From NCBI GenBank assembly GCA_028023455.1, contig JAQFVV010000553.1:1-64000 (forward strand): a stretch of DNA of 64,000 nucleotides, given 5' to 3'. Within the stretch, counting starts at the first letter, position 1, and each line of letters starts with the position of its first letter. Source of the DNA: Epiperipatus broadwayi (lineage: Eukaryota > Onychophora > Udeonychophora > Euonychophora > Peripatidae). Shown in pieces: positions 35,871-47,706 of the stretch. The position numbers were made by a program, and so were the translations under genes. The notes below the pieces were generated by a model that was given only the letters and a program-made list of their open reading frames with translations, did not search any database and was not told the origin of the DNA.

Positions 35871-36700
35871 ATACTGTTTATAAAGAAAAAAATTACTACT
35901 GAACCTATGAATGTAACCAAATGAACAGGATATACTAGTACTGATAGTAAATATGAGAGCTTTTTTTGCAAATAAGATGACAGACTATGATAACTACAAT
36001 TAAAAAAATGCATCCAAGATGTCATATCTCCACATTACAAAGAACCAAACCTAGCTAGTAAGATTTAAGCCATGCTTCATGACAAAACTACAGTGTATTT
36101 CATTAGAATGGAAAGTACAATTCTATAATATAAAAAATCAAATATGAACAAAGTAATAATTATATAATATAACTTAACAAATAAATTGTGTATACCATTA
36201 TGTCTGAAGTATAGTCTCTGAATCAACACATATGTTATATTGTAACATAGTTTAGCTATTTACCACAAAATTTTAAGGCATTAGCATGACTGTACCAATA
36301 GTAGCAACATATATTGTGACAATGTGTTCTGTACTTTGATGGAACAGTGCATTAACATTAACTTGTGTTAAAACAACAAAACTGCAGCTGAAATGCTTGA
36401 AATGATTCAAACTGTTGTACAACTGTGAAGTAATGCATCACATGAATGATTTTAAATAGTTTTGGAAGATTTGGCAGTGGTAAGAAGAGGACTGAAGATG
36501 AACTATGGAAGTTCAAAACACAATGCCATGTTTTATACTGTAATTCATGATTTGGGCATGTTAGCACTTTAAAATTTTTGTGGCCAATAGATAAACTGTT
36601 TCTGTATAATACACATTTATTCAGATATGATACTATAAGCATCCTGAAGAGGAAATAATCACCTTCTTACTGGGGTAGGCTATGTATACTTAAAAAAAGC
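35870..36700. other. AT-rich DNA without recognised gene
   Basis: The minus-strand 94-residue frame at 36358-36642 has no family resemblance. Confidence 0.35.
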
Positions 36701-36704
36701 ATTG

Positions 36705-36895
36705 AACATACTAAATACAACCTTAATTTATATTTTTATATTATCCTACTTCCATAATCTAATCTGTGTGTTGAATGTCTTTAAATTTTTCTAAAGACAC
36801 TCAATAAGCATATTAGATGATGGAAATAGTTCAATATAAAAATACAACTAGAACACAATCATCGCAAACCTTCAGGAAAACACAACCTTAATTTA
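36705..36895. mobile_element. hairpin MITE
   Basis: Left TATTATCCTACTTCCATAATC, GTTGAATGTCTTTAAA; right inverse CTAAAGACACTCAATAAGC, GATGATGGAAATAGTTC, AACCTTCAGGAAAACA. Same family as 59550-59990, but without the insert in the turn. Confidence 0.65.
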
Positions 36896-36984
36896 TTTCA
36901 ATATTGAGTACCCTCTCAAAGGCAGCAATGGATTTAAGATTTTGCTTTTGACATTAGGATCCAGCACTAAAGGTTTGCTACAAA

Positions 36985-37142
36985 TAAATGGGATGGAGCA
37001 GGATAGAGAAGAATATGGGAAAAACTTAAGGTGGAGAATGGAACTGGAAGATAAAGTGGTTACCAGGTTTCTCTGGGCATAGTGGCTGAGAGATTCCTGA
37101 CTTGATATAAGGAGAAGTCACAGTGCATCACATCAACATCAG
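36985..37142 (+). pseudogene. LINE 3' tail
   Basis: Inverse-strand homologue of 12489-12650 and 47712-47850: GATAGAGAAGAATATGGG, GAGAGATTCCTGACTT, GTGCATCACATCAACATC. A 5'-truncated insertion of the same LINE family. Confidence 0.65.
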
Positions 37143-37369
37143 ATATATTGTTCTAATATTGCTTTTACTTTAGTGCATCATGATGAGGAAAGATACTGCC
37201 GGAGCTGAATGGGCGTTTCCTTGAAAGTATAAAATATGATCATGTTAGAGCAATTCTATTATTAATAAAAAGGTACTTGCTGACATTTTTGTTTCAACAA
37301 CTATATTAATAACAATTTATCCAAACTACTTTGAACATGTTTTAGCAAAACTTTTTATTTGTATATATA

Positions 37370-37425
37370 TACATACACCTATGTTTCAACTGTTCTGCAG
37401 TCTTCTTCAGAGCTATGATATAATG
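37370..37425 (-). ncRNA. hammerhead-ribozyme-like motif
   Basis: Minus strand: CTGAAGA (37410-37404), a hairpin with GACTG pairing CAGTT, then GAAAC (37387-37383), then a possible short stem ACA/TGT. This follows the order core, stem II, GAAA, stem III of hammerheads, with one extra A before stem II. The stem I strands pair poorly. Likely a relic. Confidence 0.3.
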
Positions 37426-37429
37426 AACA

Positions 37430-38790
37430 AAATAAAACAAAATACATAATTATATAATAATACCCGTAAAAAATGTAAACAATAAAAAAAACTAAAAACA
37501 ACATAAAATATATTTAAAAAACTATATTGAAAAAACTAATAAAACTGATATAAATAATCAAACTTAAATAAAACAATTAATATAAAATAAAATGTACAAC
37601 ATAATAGAAAATAAATATAAATTATACATGTGTAAATAAAGAAAAGTGTGATTTTGGTAATATTTATATCAATAACTGTGGGATAAGTGTTTATTAATCT
37701 AAATAAATTAATTAGATATAGATAATTAAAACTTTTTATAGTGACTGCAATAAACCTTTCAGTATAGTTGTCTAGATTTCTTAAAATGATATATTTTAGT
37801 ATATGGTGCAATGATATAATTGGTTAAAGAGGACTGTTTATTTTTCACAATACTATTAGATACAAGAAAGTAATTTAGGTTTTGATATGAAATTTTTAAG
37901 AGGCAAGTGAGGAAAAAGTAATATTGCATTGAAGTTTGAGATAGCAACATCAGAGGGTGCTGAATGCAGAGCATCATGATGTTATGCTATCCATAATTTT
38001 TTTTATCCAATACCAATGTTTTATACTTGTGTTTTGACATGTTCTATTAGACCATCTGGTGAGGGTTTTGAGAAGTACTCAACCTTTCTGTTTGTAAAAA
38101 ATCTTTACTAAAACTTAAAAAAAAGTGGACATGAGTTCCTTTTAATTTAATTTTATATGTGAATGATAATGTAAAAAATCACATTTGATCATTTTTAATA
38201 TTTAAAAATTCACTTGAATGTAAACAACTGTACTAAAAAATAATAATTTTGTTTTTACACTCTTTTAATATGTAAGAATGAAGGGAGAGTTATGATAACT
38301 CTATCAAATTCTGCTTTAAAATCTGGATTTTTTTTCCAAAATTACAATATTTTAAAAGATTTTAACATTACATCAATTTGACAGAAAGTGACATAATAGA
38401 CCCTGTTTTTTTCGTTCTTTATATTATCATCAAGTTTATTTATCAACTTTATTTCTAAATATATCATCATAAATGAATAAATTGAAAGTTTACCTACACA
38501 TTTCTTTAGAGTAATCTACCAATTAGTGTGTAAAAATAATCAAAAATACTTTATAAACAAGTAAAAAAATCATTAAAAATTATATTTCAAAATTTTCATA
38601 TGAAAACTAGACCAGAAAGAGAACAACACCCTCTGGACACTTTCTTCTATCAAGAACAAAACTGGTGTCTTCAGATTTTTTAAAACTTTAATGTCAATAA
38701 AGGCATGTTAAAATCTACTTTTTAAAAAAAACAACAGATCATTATTACTTAGGATGATGATAATAACTTTATTTTTGCATTGTCATCCAT
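37430..38790. other. AT-rich DNA without recognised gene
   Basis: Two minus-strand frames (37536-37811, 37759-37977) show no recognisable family. Confidence 0.35.
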
Positions 38791-39345
38791 ATAATATTAA
38801 TATCATCCATGTTCTTTATTACTTTTTACACTGCTTTTTTCCAACCCACTATTGACAGTTTCAATTGGCTTAGCAATCTTTGACAGTTTCGATTGTCCTA
38901 GCAGTCTTTTTCAGAACTTCTACTTATATTTCCAAATCTAACCCACTATTGACAGTTTCGATTGTCCTAGCAGTCTTTTTCAGAACTTCTACTTATATTT
39001 CCAAATCTAACCCACTATTGACAGTTTCGATTGTCCTAGCAGTCTTTTTCAGAACTTCTACTTATATTTCCAAATCTAACCCACTATTGACAGTTTCGAT
39101 TGTCCTAGCAATCTTTTTCAGAACTTCTACTTATATTTCCAAATCTAACCCACTATGGACAGTTTCGATTGTCCTAGCAGTCTTTTTCAGAACTTCTACT
39201 TATATTTCCAAATATAAGTAGATTTGGAAATGTAAGTAGAAGTTCTGAAGAAGATTGCTGAGGCAGTTGAAACTGTCAATAGTGAGTTGCAAAAAGCATG
39301 ATAAAAAGTAATAAGGAACATAGGTGATATTAATAGATAATGTTA
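38790..39345. mobile_element. inverted-repeat element with internal 69-bp array
   Basis: Left arm 38790-38880 (TAATATTAATATCATCCATG, TATTACTTTTTACACTGC, CCCACTATTGACAGTTTC) is inverted at 39280-39340 (GAAACTGTCAATAGTGAG, AAAAAGTAATAAGGAACA). The five-copy array lies between, with an inverted single unit at 39215-39290. Confidence 0.7.
38881..39213 (-). repeat. five 69-bp tandem repeats, hammerhead-like on minus strand
   Basis: Units start at 38881, 38950, 39019, 39088 and 39157 (period exactly 69) and differ at only a few bases. Because 69 is a multiple of three, a 113-residue frame with a 23-residue period runs through it; I regard that as an artefact. Read on the minus strand each unit has CTGAAAA, a stem-loop region, then ATCGAAACTGTC. 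The inverted unit at 39245 has the better core CTGAAGA with GAAAC at 39269. Confidence 0.75.
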
Positions 39346-39775
39346 ATAATATGATATAAAGTTTCAGGATAACAGTGCTTTTCTGAAAATAAATTTCAAC
39401 TATTTTCAATAAAGATGACAAATGAGTCAGTTTAATTTAGGAAGACTATTCTTTTGGAACATTATCTAGATTTTTATGGAAATATTATAAAAGGGTTGAT
39501 CTTATTAAGCTTATTTCAATTAGAAACAGTGCAGGGAATATATTGGACATAAACAGGAACAATGTGACCAGATCCAATGAACCAAACACAGAAGTGTGTC
39601 AACTTTATAAGTTGATTAAAATTCCATGTATAACTTTTCTAGTTATATCGATAAGATTGACTGTAATGTCATTCTATTATATTATGACAAAGTCCAGAAA
39701 TGTCTCATTTAATATTAGTTATTTCTTCTTACAATACAATCTTCATAATCTGCAGTTATAGATAATAATAAAGAA
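39345..39775. other. AT-rich DNA
   Basis: Nothing recognised; the 72-residue frame at 39543 has no family resemblance. Confidence 0.35.
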
Positions 39776-39776
39776 A

Positions 39777-40262
39777 CCAAGTCATACATCATGTGACTTA
39801 ATACAAGCTAATTAAGTCATGTGCTGTATGACTTGATTTCCTTAATATTATAGCTTGACTTTTAAGGTTTTGGTGATGTTATATTGCTAAGGCTATTAAT
39901 ATATGGTGTATCTGAATTTAGTTCAGTCCCATATGGCTATTTAAGTTAGATAGCTGGATTTGAAGATATATGGACGTGTGAAAATTTCAGATTTTTTATT
40001 TAATAATTAAGTATTTGGTAAATGCTGGGCTGAGTTTTTAGTTTGTATTTAGATCCAGTGTCTGAATGTCCTAGCACCTCACTGATGAGAGCCATTAGCT
40101 TGAAACTAGTTTGGGATTAGGGATAATTCTAGACAGAGATTTTAAATGCTTTCTCTTGTGGCATTTATCAAAAAGCTTGTTTACAACTATTAGCATGCTC
40201 TTTATTTCATTTTATAATTACAAACTTATCAAGTTAAGTCATGTGGTATTACAGTTATAGAT
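39777..40262. mobile_element. foldback element, CATCAGTGAG family
   Basis: AAGTCATACATCATGTGAC inverted at both ends of a short left hairpin, then GGTGTATCTGAATTTAG, CCATATGGCTATTTAAG, CTCACTGATGAGAGCC, GAAACTAGTTTGGG and a closing AAGTTAAGTCATGTGG. Close kin at 22460, 42098, 58065 and 62973. Confidence 0.6.
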
Positions 40263-40789
40263 AACTAAATAAAAGATTGCCATTAAATAATAACCTGGAT
40301 TCATAATCAGGTTATCCCTTCTCTTTTCAGCTGACAACTAAGCTTTGACCATGATTCCACAGTTTCTTGGGTTTAATTTTACCTATCTTGATTGGAAATA
40401 TATACAAATGTAAAGATAATTCACATATAAATTCATCTTTATTTCAAGAACATAACTGATATTTCACATTAAGAACCATTAGGCAAGTGAGATAAGAAGT
40501 TCTTGATCTTATATTTAAAGGTTAAAAATCAGTTAACTCACCACATTGATTGATACATATTAGAGAAAAACCCGTCCATGTTTGTTTACCATATAAATAA
40601 ACACATAGCAAAAGCATCTTCAATGATAATAAAGTATGGAGTAGAAATTTGGAATTTGCCCTGCTCACTTCTTTTAATGCTTTAAAATGGGAGCAAAGGA
40701 TATCCTTACAACTGACAACAGGTTACTTTTTCCAGACTAGAATTTAAAAAGATAAAAAGTTTTACTTTTTGTTTTAAAACATTTTTGCA

Positions 40790-41490
40790 AACTTATATAT
40801 TAACCATTAGAAACCAGTCAACACTTCGACAATCCCAATATAAATAACAATCAAGAATTTCAAACTGTTGTCAAGGCAACTTCCTTTTAACAGTAGAAGT
40901 GGAATCCCACCACTTCCTTGGTCCATGTATTTATATAGACAGTAAAGACTGCAACTCGACAACACAGATTGACATTATTGATACAAAGAAGTTTAAATAA
41001 ACCTCATTAAACAGGTAAATATAACTTGTTCTGAATGCAGACTAATAAATATTCAATTATCACATCCCCAATTGCAATTATAATTTTCCAAATTACACCA
41101 GAAGTATTACTTATATAATAAGTATAATAATGGGCAAGGCTAAATGGATTTATAAGTAACCATTAGAAACCAGTCAACACTTAGACAATCCCAATATAGA
41201 TAACAATCAAGAATTTTAAACCGTTGTCAAGGTAACCTCCATTTAACAATGGAGATGGAATCCCAGCTCTATTAAACTTTTTTGTATCAATAATTTCAAT
41301 CTCTGTGGTCAAGTTGCAATCTTTAGTGTCTATATAAATATAGGGGACCATTAATATAGGTAGGATTCCACCTCTATTGTTAAAAGAGGGTTGCCATGAC
41401 AGCAGTTTGAAATTGTTGATTGTTATCTATATTGGGATTGTCTAAGTGTTGATTGGTTTCTAATGGTTACTTATAAACCCATTTAGCCTC
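40790..41490. mobile_element. palindrome plus an extra direct arm
   Basis: AACCATTAGAAACCAGTCAAC occurs at 40802 and 41159 in the same direction and inverted at 41446. The GTTGTCAAGG(C/T)AAC and CAATCCCAATATA motifs follow the same pattern. The 41150-41490 part is a full palindrome; 40790-41000 is a lone arm. Confidence 0.65.
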
Positions 41491-41784
41491 AAGTATTATT
41501 ACACATATATTAATACAAATACCAGATTCTCAAGATAATATGCATCTCCCTATGATATATATCTGTATTAATTCAATCTATCTTACCAAAAAACAAAAAC
41601 AAAGGGTATAATGAGGAATCTGTGGTATTAAAAAAACTTGAATGTTGAGGATTTGTTTTGAAAATAAACATTGTCTTATGGTTATTCAGTGACTTTAATT
41701 TTACCCAATTTTTATACCAATAGACTTGAATGTCTACATTTTATTTTAAGCTTAGTTGCTTCTTTAAAACACTGTCAATGTTGT

Positions 41785-41890
41785 CAAGCATTGGTAGCTA
41801 AGAGATCAGCGCAGCTGCCTTGCTTGCAAGTAAGCAGACAGTTGTCATGGGTTCGCTTCCCGTCCAATGCTTTGACATATGGAAAAAAAA
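41785..41890 (+). mobile_element. tRNA-derived SINE
   Basis: CATTGGTAGCTAAGAGATC as A-box region, GGGTTCGCTTCCCG as a good B box, then TGCTTTGACATATGG and an A tail. There is a short duplication in the anticodon arm (AAGTAAGCAGACAG). Confidence 0.75.
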
Positions 41891-42097
41891 ACAATGTCAG
41901 TGTTATGAAACAATATTGGAATACTTGATTAGTAAATTTAAGATTATTTTCTATTTTAAAAAGGGATATCTCATAATACTAAATAATACTACTGACATAT
42001 AAATTAATTGATAAATTCAATGTGTAATTTAAAACCTCTTATTACTGTCATTAACAGGTTTGTTTTGAATTTGTAGTATTATTTGTCTGAATTATCA

Positions 42098-42660
42098 ATA
42101 AAGCAAGTCATATATAATGTGACATTGCTTTTATAAGCTGGTATTTACAAAAATGTAATACAGGGAACATACCAATAGCTCAAACAAGCTCTTAATTGAT
42201 AAGTGCAGTAAAAGAAAATATTTAAAATCTCTATTCGACATACTCTTATCCCCAGACTAATTGGTTTCAAGCTTATGGCTCACCTCAGTGAGGAGCTAGA
42301 ATATTTAGACACTAGATCTAAAATATCAACTCAAAACCCAGCACTTATTTCATATGTAATATTTAAGTAGAAATTCTGAAGTTTTCAGATATGAAAATGT
42401 CTTTTACTCCAGCTATCTAACTTAAATAGCTATATGGGACTGAACCAAATTCAGATCTACCATATATTAATAGCCTCAACATAGCCCAAGCCATAAAGGT
42501 AAAATTATAATTATCAATAAAGCAAGTCATACATAATGTGACATTGCTTTTATAAGCTTGTATTTACAAAAATGTAATACAGAGAACATACCATTAGCTC
42601 AAACAAACTCTTAATCAATTAAGAGCTTGTTTGAGCTATTGGTACACTCTCTGTATGTTA
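42098..42660. mobile_element. foldback element with near-identical direct repeats
   Basis: 42098-42200 and 42511-42614 are about 100-bp direct repeats (AATAAAGCAAGTCATA, ACATTGCTTTTATAAGC, TAGCTCAAACAA). The second is followed by its own inverse (AAGAGCTTGTTTGAGC). The middle is the CATCAGTGAG-family body (CTCACCTCAGTGAGGAGC, TTAAATAGCTATATGG). Confidence 0.65.
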
Positions 42661-42870
42661 TTGTTCGTCTTTTCAATTTTTTATTTGCATTGAGAAAATG
42701 AGGTGGGAGGGAGGAGAAAAAATATGGTCAATTGTAACTTTACAAGTTTCTTTTGAAAATTGATTTCTCATAATAATACCTAATATTGATTTATATTTAC
42801 AAATGAAATGTATAATTTCAAACAAACTCTTACTGCTTGTAATCGACAGTTTTGTTTGGAATTTTTATTA

Positions 42871-44165
42871 CTGTGTTTCCCCCAAAATATAATTAGATCT
42901 TACATTAATTTTTGCTCCAAAAGACTTCTTTAGGGCTTATTTTCAAGGAATGTCTTATTTTTTCATGTACAAAAGTCTACATTTATTCATGTACAAAAAT
43001 ATACATTTATTCAAAATCTCAAATCAACATATCAAACATGTTTTTCCAGCAACACCCTCTATAAAGATTTTAATTTTTAGCTAGCGATATGCACTGGGAT
43101 ATTTATATTTCTTTAAAAATTTGTTTGGTATCAAAATATTCTATTTAAAGCTACCATTAAATCAAGTGTTAATTGAAGACTTGCATGACAGGAGTGGTAA
43201 CAAAAATGATTACAGTTAAAAATGGTTGTCCACACGAGGGTGATGAAAAAATGCAAGCACAAGAAAAATCAGAAAACATTTCTGTATTCCACACCTTATT
43301 AAGTACAACTGTTACAACACATGACATATTGAATTACAAAGATTCATGTAATACACAACCAAATCCATCCATTATCAAGGGTTCACATTGTAAACACTTT
43401 TTAAATTACTCATAGCCCCATTTGAGTATTCTTTTTAAAAACTTTTCTTTAGAAGAAATATTGATTTAACTTAATCTAAATTTTAATATTTATCAAGTGT
43501 TGGTGGCCTAGTGGTTAGCATAGCTGCCTTCTGAGCAGCTGTCCCGGGTTCGCTTCCCGGTCAACGCATTTGACATATGAAAAAAAAAAAAAAACTTTAA
43601 TTATTAAAATTGCTTCCATTATTTAAATTCTTTTAAAAAGAAAAAAAAGATGATTTTTCTTTTATCTTGAATATTTAAAAACTACCATAATCACATTTTA
43701 AAACTTGTAAATCCAAGTATTAAATATAAATAAATTAAGTAGTAAAATTACATAAATGAAAGTATAAATTGTCCAATATACTGGCTTGTGGCAGATAAAA
43801 TGTTAAAAGTTTGTTAAATCATTCACAAAGTCAATAAATCTGTTATTTTAAGTCCAAGATTTGGTTCTCTATGCACATAGAATTATATTATTAAAAATGT
43901 TCAAGGGAAAATACATAAGTACCATTATAATTTATACTATCATTTATTTAAAGCATTAATGCTAATAATATTATTTATTTATACATTCATTATTTAATAA
44001 TTTAATACGTACATCATATGCTTCAACAAACAAAAAGCAATCCATTCATCTGGCTGATGATTTTAACTAGAGCTTATATTTGGGGTAGGGCTTATATTAC
44101 AAGCATTCTGAAAAATGATGCTAGGGTTTATTTTTTGGTTGGGTCTTATTTTGGTGAGAACATAG
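42871..44165. mobile_element. DNA transposon relic, possibly hAT
   Basis: Left end CTGTGTTTCCCCCAAAATATA; the right end inverts to CTATGTTCTCACCAAAATAAG (11 of first 15 match). TATTA flanks both sides, weak in AT-rich DNA. Subterminal motifs AGGGCTTATTTTCA and GGGCTTATATTACA, with GGTCTTATTTTGG, are the kind found in widespread non-autonomous hAT-like elements. Interior has no supported gene; the 80-residue frame at 43173 is not recognised. A SINE is inserted at 43494. Confidence 0.45.
43494..43594 (+). mobile_element. tRNA-derived SINE, best-preserved copy
   Basis: TGGCCTAGTGGTTAGC is a good A box. GCTGC/GCAGC forms an anticodon stem round a 7-base loop, CTTCTGA. CCGGG/CCCGG closes a T-arm with GGTTCGCTTCC as B box. 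The acceptor ends do not pair and there is no CCA, so this is a SINE rather than a tRNA gene. The element is very short: the tRNA-like head is followed by only TTTGACATATG and about 14 A. Confidence 0.85.
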
Positions 44166-44174
44166 TATTATTTG

Positions 44175-44685
44175 GTTTTGAAAGAGTGATAAAAATAACG
44201 GCCAATTGTAAGTGTTGAGTTTTGTGAAAACAAGACTAAAAGTCATAATAACTATTAACTACAAATTTCTTATTTTTCATGTAAGAAATTAGTTGTTTTT
44301 TTCTTACTCAGTATAAACTACAAGAAAACATATAAAACAATTCAAATAAAAATGAACTGGATTTGAGACAACAACAAATCAAAAGAAGGTCAAACAACGC
44401 ATCTTAACCTCACCTCCTTAGCATTTTTCTTTCATTTTTGCATCGTAGTTGCTGACCCACATTTGATACAAGATGGTTTGTATTCAACATCATTTAAAAA
44501 ACCATTGTGATGTCAAAATGCCAATGCAGGTTTCTTCACCATAAAAATCTTTGAAAAATGATTATTTTATACAATGCTATAAAATTCAGCAAGTCCACTA
44601 CTTTCTTTAACTAACCTACAAATATCTAGGAACAAGATATAAATGAAGAATAGAAGATATAGTTTTACATTTCTTTTCAAAACAT
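44175..44685. other. AT-rich DNA
   Basis: A small hairpin AATTTCTTA...TAAGAAATT near 44261-44290; otherwise nothing recognised. Confidence 0.35.
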
Positions 44686-44799
44686 GAAAAATTATATATA
44701 GCTCTATAAATATGTAAAGAAGTTAATGTGATTATATCTAAAAGGGCTAATGTTAATGTTAATCTGAATAAAAATTTTGATAATAAAAACAGGCAAAAC

Positions 44800-44910
44800 T
44801 CTCCATACAGTAGTGCCACCTGTGCTAAACAGAGTAATCAATGACTGCCAGAAGGCTTGTGCATAAAATCCCTATCTAGTGTCTACTCATCCAATATCAT
44901 CATGTGATGT
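44800..44910. mobile_element. MITE left arm, GTAGTGCCACT family
   Basis: ACTCTCCATACAGTAGTGCC, GTAATCAATGACTGCCAG, GGCTTGTGCATAAAATCCC, ends CTCATCCAATATC. Matches the left half of 46064-46282. Confidence 0.65.
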
Positions 44911-45295
44911 GAATTTGGATAATAGTGCTAACTTATAGTTAGCAAATAAATTTGGTTATAGCTTTGTGAATCAAATCACTGATTTAATTGATAAGAATTT
45001 TTGTAATGATGTTATTGATCAAAACAAGGGTATTATGATTTCTTAATCTATTGAATCAATAAGCAAAAGAACAAAGGATTGTAATAATTATGTGGAATCG
45101 ATGTTTATTCCTGATATTGATAGTATGAAATTGTATGCAATTGTAAGTGGGATTAAATGTAAAATAAGTCCAGGTATTGAAGATGTCAAAATATCTGATC
45201 TGAAAGATATTTTTCCTCTGATCAGTGATGTATTGGTTTTTATTATTAATAAACTTATTAAACCACTAAACATCACACAAAAACCACAAGCTAGA

Positions 45296-45418
45296 AACTA
45301 GTCTGGAGATATTGGATGAGTAGGCACTAAATAGGGATTTTATACACAAGCCTTTTGGGATCCATTGATTACTCTGGTTTGCACTGAGTGGCACTACTGT
45401 ATGGAGCGTTTTGTCTGT
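45296..45418. mobile_element. MITE right arm, GTAGTGCCACT family
   Basis: GAAACTAGTCTGGAGATATTG, TAGGGATTTTATACACAAGCC, GATTACTCTGGTTTGCACTG, GGCACTACTGTATGGAG. Matches the right half of 46064-46282. Confidence 0.65.
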
Positions 45419-46063
45419 TTTAATAAAATTATTTTATGTAATGAATTTCCTAATATATTAAAAATTGCTGTGATTACACCCATTTATAAAAATGGAGTTA
45501 AAATGACTTTGATAACTATGGACCTATAACTATTATTCCATCTGTGGCCAAAATAATTGAAAAATATTTGTATGATAATATCAAAAATTATTTGTTTAAA
45601 ATTTTTTTTTTCTCAAAACCACAATATGAGATTTTGAAAGGTAAAAGTACTATTACTCTTTTGGAGGATTTTACTGATGATGTGAATCTTACTTTGAATG
45701 ATAAAAACTATTTATATTTATGGATTTTAGAAAAGCCTTTGATCTTATTGATCATGAATTGCTTTTTTTTATGCCTTGAAAAATATGGAATTTGAGGTAA
45801 GATTTTAGATTTATTGGGCGATTATTTAAAAGATAGATATTATATAACTAAAGTTAATGGAGTTTTGAGTGACAAGTATTTAATTGAATCCTGGGGTTCC
45901 TCGGGGTTCTATTTTGAGTCCATTATTATTTTTAATCTATGTAAACGATATTAATAGACTTTATAATGAAAAGTTAATTTATCAGTACGCAGATGATACT
46001 GTTCTACTTAGTATAAATTATAAGAATCTTCAAACTAATTATAATAAAATTGTAAATTTAAAA

Positions 46064-46282
46064 CAAAGCAAAACTCTCCATACAGTAGGGTCACTCAGTA
46101 CAAGCTGGAGTAATCAATGGATGCCAGTAGGCTTGTGCATAAAATCCCTATCTAGTGCCTACTCATCCAATATCCCCAGACTAGTTTCTGGCACTAGATA
46201 GGGATTTTATGCACAAGCCTTCTGGCATCCATTGATTGCTCTTGTTAGCACAAGATGGCACTACTATATGGAGAGTTTTGTT
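46064..46282. mobile_element. complete palindromic MITE
   Basis: About 215 bp. Arms of about 100 bp from AAAACTCTCCATACAGTAGG to the inverse, ACTATATGGAGAGTTTTG. The turn is CCCCAGACTAGTTTCTGG. It interrupts the LINE RT directly after the YADD block. Confidence 0.75.
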
Positions 46283-47706
46283 TTGTTTTGTTTAATAACA
46301 ATTATGTGCTAGTATGAGATAGTGATCATGTAATATTGTAAATTGGTATTCAACTAACAAAATAATTATTACTAAAAATAAAACAAAAGTTATGCTGATA
46401 TCTTCATCTCGTCTAAAAAGATACAGTTTTGGTGTTTTCACGCACTCAAGTACTTGTATTGGTTTTCAGTGTGGGGAATATTGCATGAAAATGAAAGAAG
46501 TGGAAAAAATTAAATATCTTGGTGTTATTATTGATAACAAAATGTCATGGTCACATCATATTAGTCAACTTTTGCAATTTTTTAGATATTTTTATTTTGT
46601 TTTATAGATTGTCTTTTTTTTTATTCCATATAATATATTGAAGATAGTTTATATAGCATTGTGTGAATCTATACTGAGATATGGTATTACACTTTATGGT
46701 TTCTCAAATGTATCAAGTTTAAAAAGGGTAAAAAAGTTTCAAAATAAGATTTTACAGCTAATACAAAATACATCATACTTAGATGATAAAATTAATGATT
46801 TGTTAGATTTTAACAAACTGTTACAGATGGTAGTTATAAAGAAAAATTATTTTAATAATTTATTTTAAAAATATATGACATCTAATTATAGTGGTTCCCT
46901 TAGGAATACATATTACATTTTATTTAGGTGCAGAAATAAATGTGGGAGTAGATTGAGAAGTGTGTATATTCTATTGATTTTCAATAAATTACCATGTTAT
47001 ATATTGAACATAGAAAGTATGAATTTGTTAAAAAAAAAATTGAGAAAATATTTTTTATGTCTATAAAATTTCAATAGTGGTGTGTTAATGTGTTGTTTTT
47101 TTTTTGTTGTAGTTATTTTGTGCATAATTATTAATTTTGATTTATAATTTATATTGTTGATTTATAATTTATAATATTGATTTATTAATTTATAATACGC
47201 ATTTGCATACATTATTATTTAGTAATATTACAGCAATGGTTTATAACCTATTTTGGCCATGAATATGAGGGAAAACCTCGATTTGTTGTTTATTAATATT
47301 ATAATATTGTTAATTGCTTTATATAAAATATGTATGCTATTTGTAAAACCTATGAAAAGCATTTGTTTTTCTTATTAGGTTTCTTTTTTTGGTGTAATCA
47401 AAATAAATAAATAAATAAATAAATTATTATTATTAAAAAAAATGGACAACACAACTTTTATTTTTAGATTTCTTTATCAAAAACAAATAAAAAAACATTA
47501 TAATTTCTACTTTAAAAGATCAATTTTTTTTTAAAAAATAAAAATTTGTCCATAATGTTGCCTTCTATAAATAAAATTAAAAATAATCAATTTAAAACAA
47601 AATTGAAATAGATAACTCACTATAAATAAATAAAAAAATTAATACATTAATCTGGCTTTCATTCCTTAAAGGAAGCTTTTAAGATGTTTCTTTTTTACAC
47701 AATCAC

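Larger units (their letters stand above)
44690..47430 (+). pseudogene. decayed LINE reverse transcriptase, interrupted by MITEs
   Basis: Plus-strand pieces in shifting frames. 45092-45274 reads IKCKISPGIEDVKISDLKD, a pre-RT segment. 45419-45530 contains the ITPIYKNG motif. 45884-46060 has GVPRGSILSPLLFLIYVND and the catalytic YADDTVLL. 46470-46590 has KYLGVIIDNKMSW, and 46638-46868 has LRYGITLYGFSNVSSLKRVKKFQNK-type thumb sequence (shown in part). An (AAAT)n tail at 47398-47425 fits the 3' end. Motifs match the Jockey/CR1-like part of the APE-type LINEs; no endonuclease domain is visible. The element is dead, with several stops and frameshifts and MITE pieces at 44800-44910, 45296-45418 and 46064-46282. 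Confidence 0.75.

Noticed and set aside
38881-39213. CRISPR array
   Set aside because: Whole units repeat without unique spacers, and the window is eukaryotic.
38880-39221. 113-residue protein with 23-residue repeats
   Set aside because: The 69-bp DNA repeat explains it; hydrophobic periodic text, no true ATG at the start, and the repeat looks ribozyme-like on the other strand.
43173-43415. 80-residue gene inside the DNA transposon relic
   Set aside because: Starts with TTG, no family resemblance, and lies in a decayed element.
43494-43594. Functional tRNA gene
   Set aside because: Acceptor stem does not pair and an A tail follows directly; other copies are scattered.
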